Part shown: piece after piece, positions 48,661 through 61,460 of the stretch
Numbering within the stretch: position 1 is the first letter of the stretch
How the letters are laid out: each line of letters opens with the position of its first letter
Assembly (NCBI GenBank): GCA_027405735.1
Contig: JAPEHQ010000019.1
Location: forward strand, 563,001-627,000
Reading direction: 5' to 3'
DNA length: 64,000 bases
Source: Mucor racemosus
Taxonomy: Eukaryota > Mucoromycota > Mucoromycetes > Mucorales > Mucoraceae
Made by a program: the position numbers and the translations under genes
The notes under the pieces: generated by a model
Seen by the model: the letters and a program-made list of their open reading frames with translations, nothing else
Databases searched by the model: none
What the model was told of the DNA's origin: nothing

Positions 48661-51110
48661 CTATGTCATTTGAAAGTTTATCACTTTTTTGGAACATTTC
48701 TTGAGTTTGTAGCCAGTTCTAGCTTTTCCTTGAGTAAATATAAATATCATTGCCTTCATTTGATTTGATTTTGTAATCAAGAAATACGTCCAACAGTACA
48801 ATAGTAAATAATGATTATTGGTCTTAGAATGTAGTTAAATGAAAACATCTGCCTCTAATATAGACTGCCACCTACATTAAAAACATTAGTCCCTTATGTT
48901 AGCATGCGTATTCAGATAAAATAAAATAAAAGAATACCATCTTGATAGTCTGATATGCTTTATCAAACGGTAAATAATACCATCCTTGGAATATGAAAAC
49001 AAAAAAAGAGACACAACGCACGTAGAAAAGGGTTATCAAGGCTTTACATTATTTAGCGCATTTAAAACCCTGCTAAATTGTACATTTCAGTCAATGCAAA
49101 AGCAGCATTATTACAGCGCATCAACCCATAAACTAAACAAAATAGGCAATTTCTGTTATCATAGAAACATGCATTTTCTACCAGAAAAACCATCTGTTAT
49201 ATCATAGATCCATTACAAAATTGCCAACGCGAGCCCGTAGAGTAACGCCAGAATTGAGCATAGCAAGGTTGAACGGCTAAGTCTCTTATGCTATGATATA
49301 TCCAAGTTTTAAATAAAAAGCATTTTTTTTGTTCAACTTTTCTTGTATTTAACCACGTACAATCTGAAAATTCAGTTTTTGTAGCCGACATTTTCGGGAC
49401 TCATTTTATCCTTACCAACACTCATGATTTTGATCAAAAAATAGAAAAATCAAATTTTGATACCAAAATCAACGTTTAAATATACTACATTGTGAGAGAA
49501 AATTGTATCCATGATTAATACACATTTTATAAACGCTTAATATTGAATGTTAGATAATGAAAATTTGTACTTTTGCCCCAAAAACGGATTTTTGATTAAA
49601 GGATTTTCATGTAATATTTTGCAATAAAAATGTTTGTTATTTTTTATTGAGCAAATAGAGCACTAAATTCTGCATATGTGTATATTTTTTGTTCTTATAA
49701 TTAATAGTATAATTAACCATAAATTTGCAAAATCAGAAAAAAAAAATTAAAAAATGTCAAAATTGATGATCTGGACAAAAATAATTTTCGAAATTAATAT
49801 TCCGCTTATAAGCCTTGTAAGTCTTAAAAATACGAGATTTTATAATACTTGAGAACTTTTTCAAGAATTTACGATGCTGTATCCACTTGATTCAAGCTTA
49901 TTACTGTAAACCTTTATACATGTTAATATTATGTGGTAGTTAAAATATGATAATATAGTCCTACTTTATAATTATTGCGCTAGAGGTGATTTACATTAAT
50001 TTTTAGTCTTTTCTCTCCAATATCATAAACATAAATATAAGCATTGCCATCACTGGAACCTATTGCCGCCTTTTTGACTTTCTTTGTTGTCCGAAGCCAC
50101 CAATGTATGCCATGCTTCACCAGAACCAACTTAAGTACTTACAAATGGTTCCTTGGTATTTGCATTCAAATCAGATAAATTAGATTGACTGGTTCCATCT
50201 ACAGTAGTAATATCAAGCGCATTATCAGCCCGCCTTATGATAAATGTCAATCTAAAATCAGAAACATAACATTGCCATTGTTATAAGCTATGAAAAGCTT
50301 GATTTTTAATAATACAACAATTAAATAAAAGACAAAATGATACTAACCACATATGATGAGTATTCAACATCCACATGAGTTTGATGAATAATGCTTTTGA
50401 ACCCTTTTGAAAATATTGAAGCAAACATAATACCTTGGTCCTGTAATTTCTATTCATCAAAATGTCGCGATTTCCAGCACACAATAAATACACCTTTTAT
50501 CAATCTTGACCTCGTTTTACATTGAGTATCAGCTTTGTACCAGGTATTTTCTTTTTTGATTCATTAATATTCGGTCATATTGAACGATAATGTATTAAAT
50601 CATTACAATTTACCAGTATACTGTTGGTAATTTTTTGTTATTACTTTAAAAACTAGATCCTATTATTATTATTACCATTGATTATAATTGTCAAACTGAT
50701 TGATTCATACAGTATATTATATTTCTATTTTGCATCGGACCATTATTAGTAGAGATTATACAATTGATATCTGCATTTAACACTGGTGGATTGGAAAATT
50801 GGCGTCTGTCTTTAGTTTGATAAATAATGCGTCGTACTTTGGTTTTCCAGTATAATTCTAGATGTGCTATTCCACTCCTAAAAGCTGAATTTTCCAATGC
50901 AACTGCATCTGTTAAATATCACTTGAGTTTCTATACGTTGTAAATGATGTTATACGAATTCCTATTTGGCAAATATTATTTTACATTTATCCATATTCAA
51001 TTTTTATGTTATACAGCTTAATATTAATTTATCAATTACATTGAGTTTTGTTTATATCTCCATCAGAAATTGGCGTTTGTTCCAGATGATGATTTCTACT
51101 ACCACTTTCT

Positions 51111-51505
51111 TTTTTTTAAAGGTTAAGCCAAGTAGGGCAGTTTTATTAGATTTTTAACTTGTTACCCACTATATATTATAGCTCCTATTTAACGCAAAAA
51201 CAACAATGTGTAGACAAGATGAACATGATACTGGGTCTTGAAAAGAGAAAAGGGAACATGGGTTATCCTACCAGCCGAAACCGCGGACACACTAGCATTG
51301 TTGAAATTCCTGTTTAATCTAACATGAGATGATTATTAAGTCTATATAGGGTAAGAGTGACGAATAAGCAACAAGTTCAGGGAAACCCAATACGATTGTT
51401 GGTAAAAAGCCCCGAACAGCTAGGAGCAGTGTCATGCTTCGACTGTAGAGCCTGATCTCATACGACACCATGCGCCAAAGTACACATGGTGCGGCCCCGA
51501 AGGAC
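51111..51505 (-). mobile_element. Retroposon with A-tail and 13-bp TSD
   Basis: Flanked by ACTACCACTTTCT at 51098-51110 and 51506-51518. Read on the minus strand, a 395 bp sequence begins GTCCTTCGGGGCCGCACC, has an AATAAAAC signal near its end, and finishes in eight A residues against the duplication. That is the signature of LINE-mediated (target-primed) retroposition. The 5' ~180 bp is markedly more G+C-rich than its surroundings. The source RNA is not recognised; a SINE, a truncated LINE or a processed transcript are all possible. Confidence 0.75.
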
Positions 51506-51644
51506 ACTACCACTTTCTGAAAATCTCTATTATTATTTCTAATAAAGAGAAAAAATACATCTTAATTTGCTGCATTTTCCAAAATAGTGAAAAACTGACA
51601 AATACATGTTCACATGTATGGTGATTAAAATTGTAGATCAAAGG

Positions 51645-51818
51645 GGAGTGACAAGCTTAACGCGTAGCGCATGCGCTACAAATTGAGTGCGACACACATA
51701 TTCGTGAGTTCAAACCCGCCAAAGGGGAAGTCCTTTGGTATTAGGATATGAACTTCGAAAGAGAGTCTCCGATGACCCTTGCTTCTCATCGAATATAATC
51801 CTCATTTTTTTTCTTAGT
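51645..51818 (+). repeat. tRNA-derived SINE candidate
   Basis: The first ~80 nt look like a degenerate tRNA: an A-box-like AAGCTTAACGCGTAGCGC and a B-box-like GAGTTCAAACCCGCC at the correct distance. The T-arm and acceptor stems do not pair well. A ~90 bp unrelated body follows and it ends in a T-run with CTTAG. No clear target duplication was found. Confidence 0.45.
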
Positions 51819-51873
51819 AAGTTTTGCATATGTCTAGCAAATTTTTTCGTTTTTCATTAATGCATATGATATG

Positions 51874-51920
51874 CATACTAGTAAATTTGGCTGGCAAAAC
51901 CGGGCTCGACACCAATACTA
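51874..51920 (+). repeat. Half copy of the palindromic MITE
   Basis: ACTAGTAAATTTGGCTGGC... to GGCTCGACACCAATACT matches one arm of 6973-7132. The second arm is missing. Confidence 0.6.
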
Positions 51921-52113
51921 CTAGCATCCATGGGTCATTGTACGTTCAGCCAGTTGGAGCAACTAGTTGATTACCTCCTATTTACACCTACTAAGGTCAG
52001 CAAGCTCATCTGTTCTTCTCAATGAATATGATTCCAAATGACCTCCCGTTGCAATGGCAGATACTTCTAGCAGCGCTAACCTGCAGAATTGCAAAAGGTT
52101 TAGCCTTGTCGTA

Positions 52114-52244
52114 TATTTTCAGGTTTGATGAATAATACTTAAAAAAGAATACAATTAAAAGAGAATGAGTAATGAATCAGTTCTTCAACTGTATAATAAA
52201 AACAAGATGCCGTTTATTTAAATAGAAAAGTACTGTATTAGCAG
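52114..52244 (+). repeat. Dispersed repeat X, second copy
   Basis: Matches 4423-4544 from TATATTTTCAGG to AAAAGTA. It forms the right edge of the nested block, just before a protein-like stretch resumes. Confidence 0.6.
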
Positions 52245-52245
52245 T

Positions 52246-52660
52246 TTACAAATAATTGATAAGGGTGTATATGTTCTTAATGATATTTACTACTTTTCAT
52301 ACCCGAAAACCATCAAGCAATTAAAAAGTGGAGCAATTGATGATTTGATCAAGGGCTTGGTAATATTGGAAGTATGTAATAGGAAACAACCGTGAATAAT
52401 ACCAGAGATATATGAGATACTAAATTTGACCTTACTCATTTTCATTAGACTATGATCGATGAACTGAAAGATATATATCAAAATCATGAACGTATCACGG
52501 AAGATGAGATCAACGCCGTTAAAAATAAGAAAAAAAAGGGTAAAGAATGTGTTGGTTGGACAGGCTGGACCAGCGAGGTAAATTGGTCTCTCCCAAAGAA
52601 AGCTGACGAAAAAGAAGAGAATGGACAACTGGCCATGTTTATGTTTATGTTTATGATAAT
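52246..52660 (+). pseudogene. Unidentified gene fragment, right part
   Basis: Two coding-like exons with a well-formed intron (GTATGT at 52376 region to CATTAG at ~52450). The first reads DKGVYVLNDIYYFSYPKTIK and SGAIDDLIKGLVILE. The second reads MIDELKDIYQNHERITEDEI, then KECVGWTGWTSEVNWSLPKK. The phase is kept across the intron. After ~52635 the reading enters tgttta repeats and R1-D sequence. I do not recognise the protein. It may be the continuation of 39376-39705. Confidence 0.45.
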
Positions 52661-53266
52661 ATTGGAGAGGTAAGATTAAACTCAATGTAAATCACCTCTA
52701 GCGCAATAATTATAAAGTAGGACTATATTATCATATTTTAACTACCACATAATATTAACATGTATAAAGGTTTACAGTAATAAGCTTGAATCAAGTGGAT
52801 ACAGCATCGTAAATTCTTGAAAAAGTTCTCAAGTATTATAAAATCTCGTATTTTTAAGACTTACAAGGCTTATAAGCGGAATATTAATTTCGAAAATTAT
52901 TTTTGTCCAGATCATCAATTTTGACATTTTTTAATTTTTTTTTTCTGATTTTGCAAATTTATGGTTAATTATACTATTAATTATAAGAACAAAAAATATA
53001 CACATATGCAGAATTTAGTGCTCTATTTGCTCAATAAAAAATAACAAACATTTTTATTGCAAAATATTACATGAAAATCCTTTAATCAAAAATCCGTTTT
53101 TGGGGCAAAAGTACAAATTTTCATTATCTAACATTCAATATTAAGCGTTTATAAAATGTGTATTAATCATGGATACAATTTTCTCTCACAATGTAGTATA
53201 TTTAAACGTTGATTTTGGTATCAAAATTTGATTTTTCTATTTTTTGATCAAAATCATGAGTGTTGG

Positions 53267-53928
53267 TGCAGTAAAATGTAAAATAAAAGCTTTGAAAAAA
53301 GATACAGTTTAAATCCTTCTTTATTCAAAAAAATGGATAGTGTGCAATAGGTCTATATTTCTACTCTATTTATATTAGTTGTGATTTTGTTATATCTGGG
53401 AGTTGCACCGTTACTGTCAGTGATCTATCAGAATTAGGAATAACCGAATTACCAACTTAGGACTTCTGTCAAACCGTGATGTTTAACATGCGAATCAGAC
53501 AATGCTGCATTCCATACATATATCATCATGCTACTTATTAAATGATTGAAGCATGATTCCATTGTCTTCATGCAATATCCATATGTTTATTCTTTTTGGT
53601 AAATCAATTAGTTTGTTTGTGATTTTAAAGTTTATATTGAGCTTCTTGATTTGCATAATCAAGGCGGTCTTTTAATGCCCGTTTTTGGCATATTTGTTAA
53701 TGATCCGCATAGAGCAATCCTTACTTTGATCTATGTGTTTCTTCAGTTTATTTTATGAATCAATTTGCTTTGTTTATGATTCGGTCTATTTTATTTATAT
53801 GTTAAATTACTAATACTTTCTGTATTTACTGTTAAATTCATGTTATCTCTATTTGAATATTAGAGCATGGTTTTATATGAGATAACATTTAATTTCTTAT
53901 GTGGGGAAATAGTATCTAGTTCAGCACA
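53267..53928 (-). mobile_element. Solo LTR, 662 bp (TGTGCTGAAC family), TSD GTTGG
   Basis: Minus-strand LTR with perfect flanks GTTGG (53262-53266, 53929-53933). The uninterrupted target is visible in R1-C near 49415 (TTACCAACACTC). About 99% like 25023-25684. Confidence 0.92.
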
Positions 53929-54819
53929 GTTGGTAAGGATAAAATGAGTCACCGAAAATGTCCGCTACAAAATTGGAATTTTCAGAGCGTACGTGATTAA
54001 ATATAAGGAAAGTTTAAAAAAGACCGCTTTTTTATTTAAAACTTAGATATATACCATAGTATAAGAGTCTTAGCCATTCAATCTTGCTATGCTCAATTAT
54101 GGCATTGCTCTACGGGCTCGCTTTTGCAATTTTGTAATGGATCTATGATATAACAGATGGTTTTTCTGGTAGAAAATGCATGCTTTTATGATAACAGATA
54201 TTGCCTATTTTCGTATTTTGTTTAGTTTATGGGTTGATGCGCTGTAATGCTGCTTTTACATTGACTGAAATGTGCAATTTAGCAGGGTTTTAATTACGCT
54301 AAATAATTTAAAGCCTTAAAAATCCTTTTCTACGTGTATTGTGTCTCTCTTTTTGCTTTCATATTCCAACGACATATTCACCGTTTGATAAGGCATATCA
54401 GACTATAAAGCTAGTATTCTTCTCTTGTATCTGAATACGCATTCTAATATAAGGGACTAATTTCTTTAATATAGGTAGCAGTCGTTATATTTGAGACTGA
54501 TATTTTCATTTAACTACATTCTAAGATTAAATATCATTATTTACTACTGTATTGTTGGATGTATTTTTTGATTACCAGATCAAATCGAAGGAAATAATAT
54601 TTATGTCTACTCACTGAAAAGCTAGAATTGACTACAAACCAATGAAATGTTCCAAAAAAGTGATAAAATTTCAAATGATATAGAAAAAACAAAAAAAAAG
54701 AACAATCTAATGTCTTGCCTAATACCATAGTTTTGATCGTAGCTAATACTTGAAAACAAATCATCTTTTTACAGCTGACAATTATAAACTAAAATAGTAA
54801 GTTTAAAAAAGGTTGATTT

Positions 54820-55315
54820 TGTGCTGAACTAGGTAGTATTTCTCCACATAATAAATTAAAAGTCATCTCATTTGAAACCATGCCATGCAATTCAAATAAG
54901 AGATTATGAATATAAACCATAAATAACCAAGGATATTCTAATATATCAAAGATACCAAGGGTATTCATAATGTGTTGTATTATAAATAAAAAACCTAAAA
55001 ATTTCATGCGAATCAAATAGAACAAGTAAGGGCTGTTCTGAACGCATGATTGACAACTGAGGTTGTCAAAAACAAATTTAAGAGCCGCCCTTGATCAAGT
55101 AAATCAAGGACTCAACAACCCAACAATATATTCAAAATTGCGGAATAACTGAAAGTCGACAGAACAACTGCCAGACAAATATCAATAACCAAATAATATA
55201 AATAGAGAAGTAGAAATAGTATTTTATTGTAGATTATCCATAATTAAATAAAGAAGGATTTAAACAGTATCTCTTTTAAAGCTTTTTTTATAAAATTTTA
55301 CTCCTTTTTACTGCA
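54820..55315 (+). mobile_element. Solo LTR, 496 bp (TGTGCTGAAC family), TSD GATTT
   Basis: Starts TGTGCTGAACTAGG, ends TTTTTACTGCA, perfect flanks GATTT (54815-54819, 55316-55320). Nearly identical to 3922-4422. Lies inside R1-D. Confidence 0.9.
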
Positions 55316-55961
55316 GATTTGTTTAAATTTTATGAGTGATAAAGTAACATATATAACCTTAGATTTGCCTTGCATATAAATCTAAGCATTAAATGCTATT
55401 TAAGTTTATGCCCGAGCAAAAACCATTGTTGCTGCAAATATTGCAGCTACAAAAATATTTGCAAATGATGATAATCGTAAATATATTGGTTCTTGTGTGT
55501 ACTGCTCTACATCAACAACGTATTGAAATGTATTATTGTCTATAATTTATATTAATAAAAACAAATGTAATTTAAAAACCCATTCCAGTAAAAAAAACGC
55601 AATAAAATTTCGAGAACGGCACGATGCTCATGTAAAAACCTATTTGTACCAATACGATCAGCTCATGATGCCCATGGTCAGATTTTATTATTATGCACAA
55701 ATATGAATAATGATATGCTTATGAACAATTCTACTATTATGAACACATGGAATTAATACCATGCACATGGACAGAATCTATAATTCTGCACATACAGGCT
55801 TGGCGTTGTGCTCGTGTGCAGTTTCTTTTGTTGTGCCCATTGCCCATGTGCATCTTGTTGTCTTTTAGCCATATTCAGTGGGCACAACAGTTCAGGCTAT
55901 AGTGTGCAGCCCACCCTGGCATAGCGAAATAATCTTGTGCAGCACAGGTCAGCCGTAGTGC

Positions 55962-56640
55962 GAGAACTCAACGAGCTCAATAAAATGAATGTAAAAAAAA
56001 AACGCTGCTCAACTTAACGAATATTTTGAAATCTACTACAGAAATGCCAAAAAAAAATGATAAAAAATAAAAATGTTTAGAATATTTTCATACTGAAATA
56101 TGTTATAGAGTACTTTAAAACAAGTAGGTTTTATTATTAAAAGTGTTAGTATGGCTTAATTTTTTGTATAGATATGAAGTCTCAAAGTTTTCAATTTTTA
56201 GGAGTGAAATATGCATAAAAATCTGAAACATTAGCACTGAAAAAGTTATATCAACTGCAAAAAATAGGATATTTCCAGAAACGTGTTTTTGAATTAAAGT
56301 TAAACATCTCAGGTACATTGGCATATATTTTTTCTTGGTGTTATTTAATGAAAAAAAAAATAGAGAAGGAATGAAAAGTGAGACCCACTTTTCAAGAAAA
56401 AACAGTGAATTTTACATGTCTTTGAGTCTTTTATCTTTCATGATATAAAATAAATTTAGTGACAAGTGACAAGCAGCATCATGGGAACAATTCGTATCTA
56501 TTTAGCAATGTCCAAGATATATCCTAAAAAGTGTTTAGTATGAGATTAGTTATAGAAAAGAGGGTACGCTCCGATTTGAAGCTTGAAAACTATAAAATTA
56601 AAATTTCGAGTAGGTACATACAAAAAAAAGTTATCTATTT
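55962..56640 (+). repeat. Dispersed repeat R2, copy 2
   Basis: Direct relative of 25961-26640, starting directly at the outer end of R1-D. A+T-rich and non-coding. Confidence 0.6.
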
Positions 56641-57220
56641 TCTTATGGAATACTCAATTATAGAGTGTAACGAAATTAAAAGTAATTTTATAAAGTGAAT
56701 TTTTTTATGATTACTGCAAAAAACAATTGTTTGTTAATAACTGAATTATTCGTGTACATGTACTTTAATTTTTCCATTTTTTAAAAGAGATCTTGTACAT
56801 ATAAATTAAAGATATTCAACTCAAAAATCGTACGAAATCTATCGTTCTATATTGTGTAAATTTTTGTTGCGTTATCATTTCTTTATACGTACAAACATAA
56901 ATATGAAATTACGGTTAAAAATTATTGAAAAAAAAAATTAATGCTGAAGGCTTTTCTGAGCGTTTGGTAGATAAATCTCAGTAGATATTTAGTATTTTAG
57001 AAAAAAGGCTCGTCTTTCAGGCAATATACTCCAATTCATGCAAAAAAGGAAAGCATTAAGCACAATCAATCAAAATTGATGTGATGGCTCGAACCTTCAT
57101 TTCGATCTTCTGGACTGCTTAACAAATGCGATTTGCGCAGCATAATTACTTGAAAACAATCAGGAAAGCGTCCAAATCACTTCTTTTCTGTTATTCTAAA
57201 CTTGCATAAATCAATTCAAC
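56641..57220 (+). promoter_or_regulatory. Upstream region of the MGMT-type gene
   Basis: 580 bp between R2 and the start codon. No specific element was recognised. Confidence 0.3.
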
Positions 57221-57828
57221 ATGGCTCAGTTACGTACTCGTACTTCCAAATCAGAGACACCAACTCAATCTACCTCAAAAAAGGCAATTCAAAAGAAATC
57301 TGCCAGCAACATGAAGTCTATTGTCCAAACATTTGTCGCAAAAGACAAAGACGTTAAGAGTAAGTTAATTGATCAGCAGGAAATCATTTTTATTGACGCT
57401 ACCTCTTCCTAGCTGTTACAAAATATCCCAAATCACAGATGGAAAGAAACGAATTCATCAACTTTAAAACTGGTAAAAGAGTAACACCCTTTCAATATAA
57501 AGTCTATGATCTTGTCTTGCAGATTCCAGAGGGTCAAGTTACATCTTATAAAGTATTAAGTGATACATTGAAATCAGCTCCTCGAGCTGTTGGACAAGCA
57601 TTACGACAAAATCCTTTCTGTCCATTGCCTGTTCCATGTCATAGGGTTATTGCTACAGATTATAGTTTGGGAGGATTTGCAGGCGGCTCAGGTGATCATC
57701 AATTGACAGCAAATAAAAAGGCAAAATTGGAAGCAGAAGGATGTGTTTTTGGAGACTATTACATGTACAATCATGACATAAACGGATCAAAAGCATTCTT
57801 TAAAGATTTTGTCATTAAATTAAATTAA
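57221..57828 (+). CDS. O6-alkylguanine-DNA alkyltransferase (MGMT/Ogt type)
   Basis: Suicide DNA-repair protein that moves the alkyl group from O6-alkylguanine to its own Cys. Two exons, 57221-57359 and 57413-57828, giving 184 residues. A ~70-residue Lys/Ser/Thr-rich leader is followed by the DNA-binding/active-site domain: VTPFQYKVYDLVLQIPEGQV, SYKVLSDTLK, the Arg-finger helix APRAVGQALRQNPF and the active site PVPCHRVIATDYSLGGFAGG, with the catalytic Cys in PCHR present. That Cys separates it from alkyltransferase-like ATL proteins, which have Trp there. No separate N-terminal ribonuclease-like domain is seen. Its 3' end faces striatin, only 68 bp away. Confidence 0.93.
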
Positions 57829-57896
57829 TATTATATATTTTTTTCTTCCTTTTTTATGAGAAAATAATAAAATGAGATATATGTATATTTATAGTA

Positions 57897-60741
57897 TTAA
57901 TGGCCATGATGATAAACTTTAACTATACCATCTGCTCCACCACTAATCATCCAAGGGAACGATTTATGGAATTTAACGTCCAATACACCTTCATCCCCCT
58001 TTCTACGATGTGCAGAGAATTCTTGTATACAAGATTTTGATGCTATATCCCATAAACGTATTGAAGAATCATGGCCACCAGAAACCATTGTTGTGCCAGT
58101 TGAATCAATATTTAGACTAGTTACTGCATCTAAATGACCAGATACTGATTGTGTACATTCACCTAAATCATAATATGCGTTAATTTCTCGAACCTTATTT
58201 CTTGTAGATCCCTATTTACCTGACTTCAAATCGTAAAATCGGATATGTCGATCTTCATGTCCTGACACAATGATAGGCATTGTAGGATGCGATATAATGC
58301 GGTTGATCTGTGTAGCAAATGTATTATCTATAATGAAACGAATTTAACATTTATTTTATGTCTAAATGTCTTAAATGTCTTAAATGTTCTTCTTTTTCAG
58401 TACGTACCATATGAGTCATCACTACCTTTAAATGTCAAGATAACTTGTCCAGTTTCAATATCATAAAGTCGAATCTTTGCATTTGCATATGACACAACAA
58501 TTTTATTGACGTCTGTTTGACAAAAGTCTAGCGATGTAGGTGCAACTATCAAGAAGAAAAAAAGCTTAGCATCTAACTGAATTGTAAAATGTATAGTTTA
58601 CCTCTGTTTTTACGAGAATCTTCTTCTGTTGTGATACCATCGAATGTCCACGAATTCTTCAATAAATTGCCGCTAGTTTGAGTATCCCAAATTTTGACAG
58701 TTCCATCAGCTGAAGCTGAAGCCAATAAATTACCAACATAATTATCTGGTGAAAGCTTAAAATCCCAAATTGCATCTGTATGACCAATATATGTTGCTAC
58801 ATTTAACGATGGATCTAAAAAAAAAAAAAAAAAAAAAAAAAGTAAAAAGAAAAACATAAGCATCAAGCCAACAAGTGCACATATAAATATATTACCAACA
58901 GGTGAGAAAGGCCCTCTATCTTCAGCAGGTAAATTCCAAACTCTAATAGTTGAATCTAAAGATGCTGAATATACTCTATTTTGCGAGGCTGAAATAGCTA
59001 CTGCTGTAACTACATTGGTATGTCCTCTAAATGTGATGCTAGGGTCTGCTTCCTCATGTGAACCTCTATACTATCGCTTAGTAACCCTTTCCCATGTCCA
59101 ACTATATACAAAAATACACTTACTTTTTTGTTGCATTTCCGTCTTTGCCTGTTGCTCTTTGTAAATTCCATATTTTTACAGTACCATCATCAGAACCTGA
59201 TGCAGCAATCATTTCATTTGGATGAAATCCTACAGTTCTAATCGAATCTAAATGTCTAATACAAAAGATTAGAGGCCCGGATTAAAAGCAGGAATTGCAG
59301 TGCTGTATTACCCTTTAATTGTAACTCTAGGTTTCCAGATTTTGGGTTGTAATTGTTGATGGCCATCAATATCACCAATCTATGTAACCAATTTGTTATT
59401 ATTGCTTCTCCTTAAATGATAAATAGACTTACTTGGTTAGGATCAAAATCACCAGCTAATAAACGATCTTGATCCAGTTTACTTTGCCCACCTTTACTGG
59501 CATGTTTCAATAATTTCATTACCTTGTCTTCTGACAGGTGAAATTTTTCTTGAATTTGCATTGACTAATTTAACATTCTGATTAAAATCAAACTACCCAT
59601 AAAACTATTTTATCCTTCCTACTACATTACCAATGCTTCACTATCTTGTGATGCAGAATAGTGTTCCTTTTCCTCCTTGATATTATTAATCATGGCCACT
59701 TCATCTACATTAGCTGGAACTTCCACATCCATATCATCTCTTTGACTCAATGTTGATTTCTTGGGGATTGGACTTGAGTCATTACTATTAGTACTATACT
59801 TTTTCAACGAAGAAGCTTGCTTATTATTGTTATTGATGTTGTTGTTGTTATTGCGTTGTTGTTGTGTGCGTGAACCTGCAGCAGAAAGTACAGGTGAATT
59901 CTGATTACTATTGTTGTTATTGGGTGGAGGCGGAGCTCTGCGAATAGATGATGAACGCTCATTCGATAAAGTTGGTGAACGTGAGGTTAATGCATTTGTT
60001 AATGGAAGTTTGCTTGGAAATGAAGTCAAGTAATTAATTTCTTGGAGGCATCTAAGTAAGTTAGTTTTTTTTAAGGGGGATGTTAGTTTAAGCAAAGTGA
60101 GGATAGTAAATAAAACAGAACAAAAATTACGATTTCAATACTTCACGACTTTTTTCTTTCAATTTGTTATCAATAAGTGTAGGTGCTGTTGTTGTTGATG
60201 TTGCTGCTGTAGCCATTGTAATCGTTGTTGGAATAGTTGAAGCTATGAAATCATTTAATTTCTATACATCTGCTTAATTTATGCCTATACTCACGTATAT
60301 TATTATCAGTTTTTGTTGGATTAGTAGTATTTGTAGTAGTAGATAGATCTTCTGATGTGGTTGCCATGGTTACACTAGCATGTCTTTTTCTGAAATATAA
60401 AAAAAAAGTTATCACCATGGCAACGAAATACCGAGATCATAACAATAACGTACCTTTCTTGTCTTAGAGCATATTCCAACATTTTAACTCTTTTCATCAA
60501 CGTCAATTTTATGTTTTCGACACCTCTTCTTTCCCCTTCTAATAAGGCAATTCGAGCCTAGTTTTTATTGTTCTATATATCAGTATTTTATGCAAAAATG
60601 AAAATCCCTCATTGAAATCCAAACCTTTAATTCAGCCCTTTCAATCACCCATTCATTTTTTTCACGCTCAAACTTTCTCCATTCTGCTTGTAAAAAGTGT
60701 AATACACCAGGCAAAGTATATTCGGTTGATTGTTCTGACAT
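57897..60741 (-). CDS. Striatin family WD40 scaffold (STRIPAK complex)
   Basis: B'''-type PP2A regulatory scaffold of the STRIPAK complex (fungal PRO11/Far8-type), involved in cell fusion and development. Thirteen exons, all in phase: 60741-60625, 60557-60454, 60389-60295, 60242-60131, 60051-59631, 59564-59433, 59379-59312, 59255-59124, 59065-58896, 58814-58602, 58545-58408, 58327-58220 and 58162-57897, giving 691 residues. N-terminal striatin block: YTLPGVLHFLQAEWRKFERE, then the coiled coil to KMLEYALRQER. Next SREVLKSCLQEINYL, a Ser/Asn/Pro-rich linker, and at least six WD40 repeats (SGSDDGTVKIWNLQ, SASADGTVKIWDTQ, SGGHDSSIRLWDIA, SGGADGIVKVYHHGH). The intron before exon 10 has a ~24-nt T run at its acceptor (sense strand). 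Confidence 0.93.
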
Positions 60742-61460
60742 TATGATTAAATAACTTGACTAAACATGCAATGAAATATAATAGAGTTTGTATATAAAAT
60801 GCTCGAAAATTAAGGATACAATAAAGGAATAGTAATTCAAAGAAAAAGTGATGGTAAGAAAAGAAGAAAAGGAAAGGGAAATCGCTTGAATAAGGGGAAA
60901 TAAATAATAATATAGCAATAAAAGAACGTGACGTAAGTACAATTGCAAAGAAAGCCTTATACAGCAGTTGTATGTTTTTAGATCTGATAGTAGATTAGTA
61001 TCAATTGAAGTTGATTTTATTAATATGATTTTCATTAGATTCAAGATGATTACATCTTTTTTTTATTTATGGCATTTTATTGTTCAATCAGATGGATAAC
61101 AAGGAGATACAAATGCCTTCTTCTTTATGTGTTGGTATTAATTCGAATAGTAAATCAAGCCAAAAATTGAACTAAATGCCATTTGCCATCTCCTTGGTTA
61201 AATATGAAAAAAAAATCATTATTATTGATCCGTTCAAACCAACTTTTTACATCAAAGGAAAGACCAGATCTTTCATGGATAATAATGAACCGAATTCGGC
61301 CATCTATGTTATTAATTAAACCAATAGAAACACTGAAAGGTTTAAAAAATTTAGCTTGTGCACATTGAAAAATACGATAAAAAAAGCGCCTTCTTTTTGT
61401 TTCTTTCTCTTCTTCTTTTCTCTTTTACTTTTTTCTTTATTTAAACAAAAATCTCTAAAA
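60742..61460. promoter_or_regulatory. Divergent promoter region of striatin and PHO88
   Basis: 719 bp between opposite start codons. A T/C-rich stretch (ttctttctcttcttcttttc) runs into the PHO88 leader at ~61400-61440. Short open frames here have no protein character. Confidence 0.4.

Larger units (their letters stand above)
40848..50600 (+). repeat. Dispersed repeat R1, copy C, split by nested insertions
   Basis: Starts CACTACGGCCGACCTATGCT, continues to 41190, and is interrupted by the LTR 41191-41672, the Ty3 element 41798-47868 and the MITE 48447-48660. It resumes at ~48028 and ends near 50600. Without insertions it is about 3.2 kb. Removing each insertion restores the order seen in copy B. 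A further ~240 bp insert appears to surround the Ty3 element (41713-41797 plus 47869-48027). The minus strand of ~50050-50270 again carries WD40-like exon text (KAAIGSSDGNAYIY is the clearest). Confidence 0.65.
52684..55968 (-). repeat. Dispersed repeat R1, copy D (inverted), with two nested LTRs
   Basis: Reverse complement of R1-C, split by LTRs at 53267-53928 and 54820-55315. It ends at the CACTA-like terminus (CACTACGGCTGACC read on the minus strand, ~55960). The part 52684-53266 shows no difference from 49415-49997 over 583 bp, whereas the part beyond the first LTR is clearly diverged (roughly 85-90% by eye). Confidence 0.75.
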
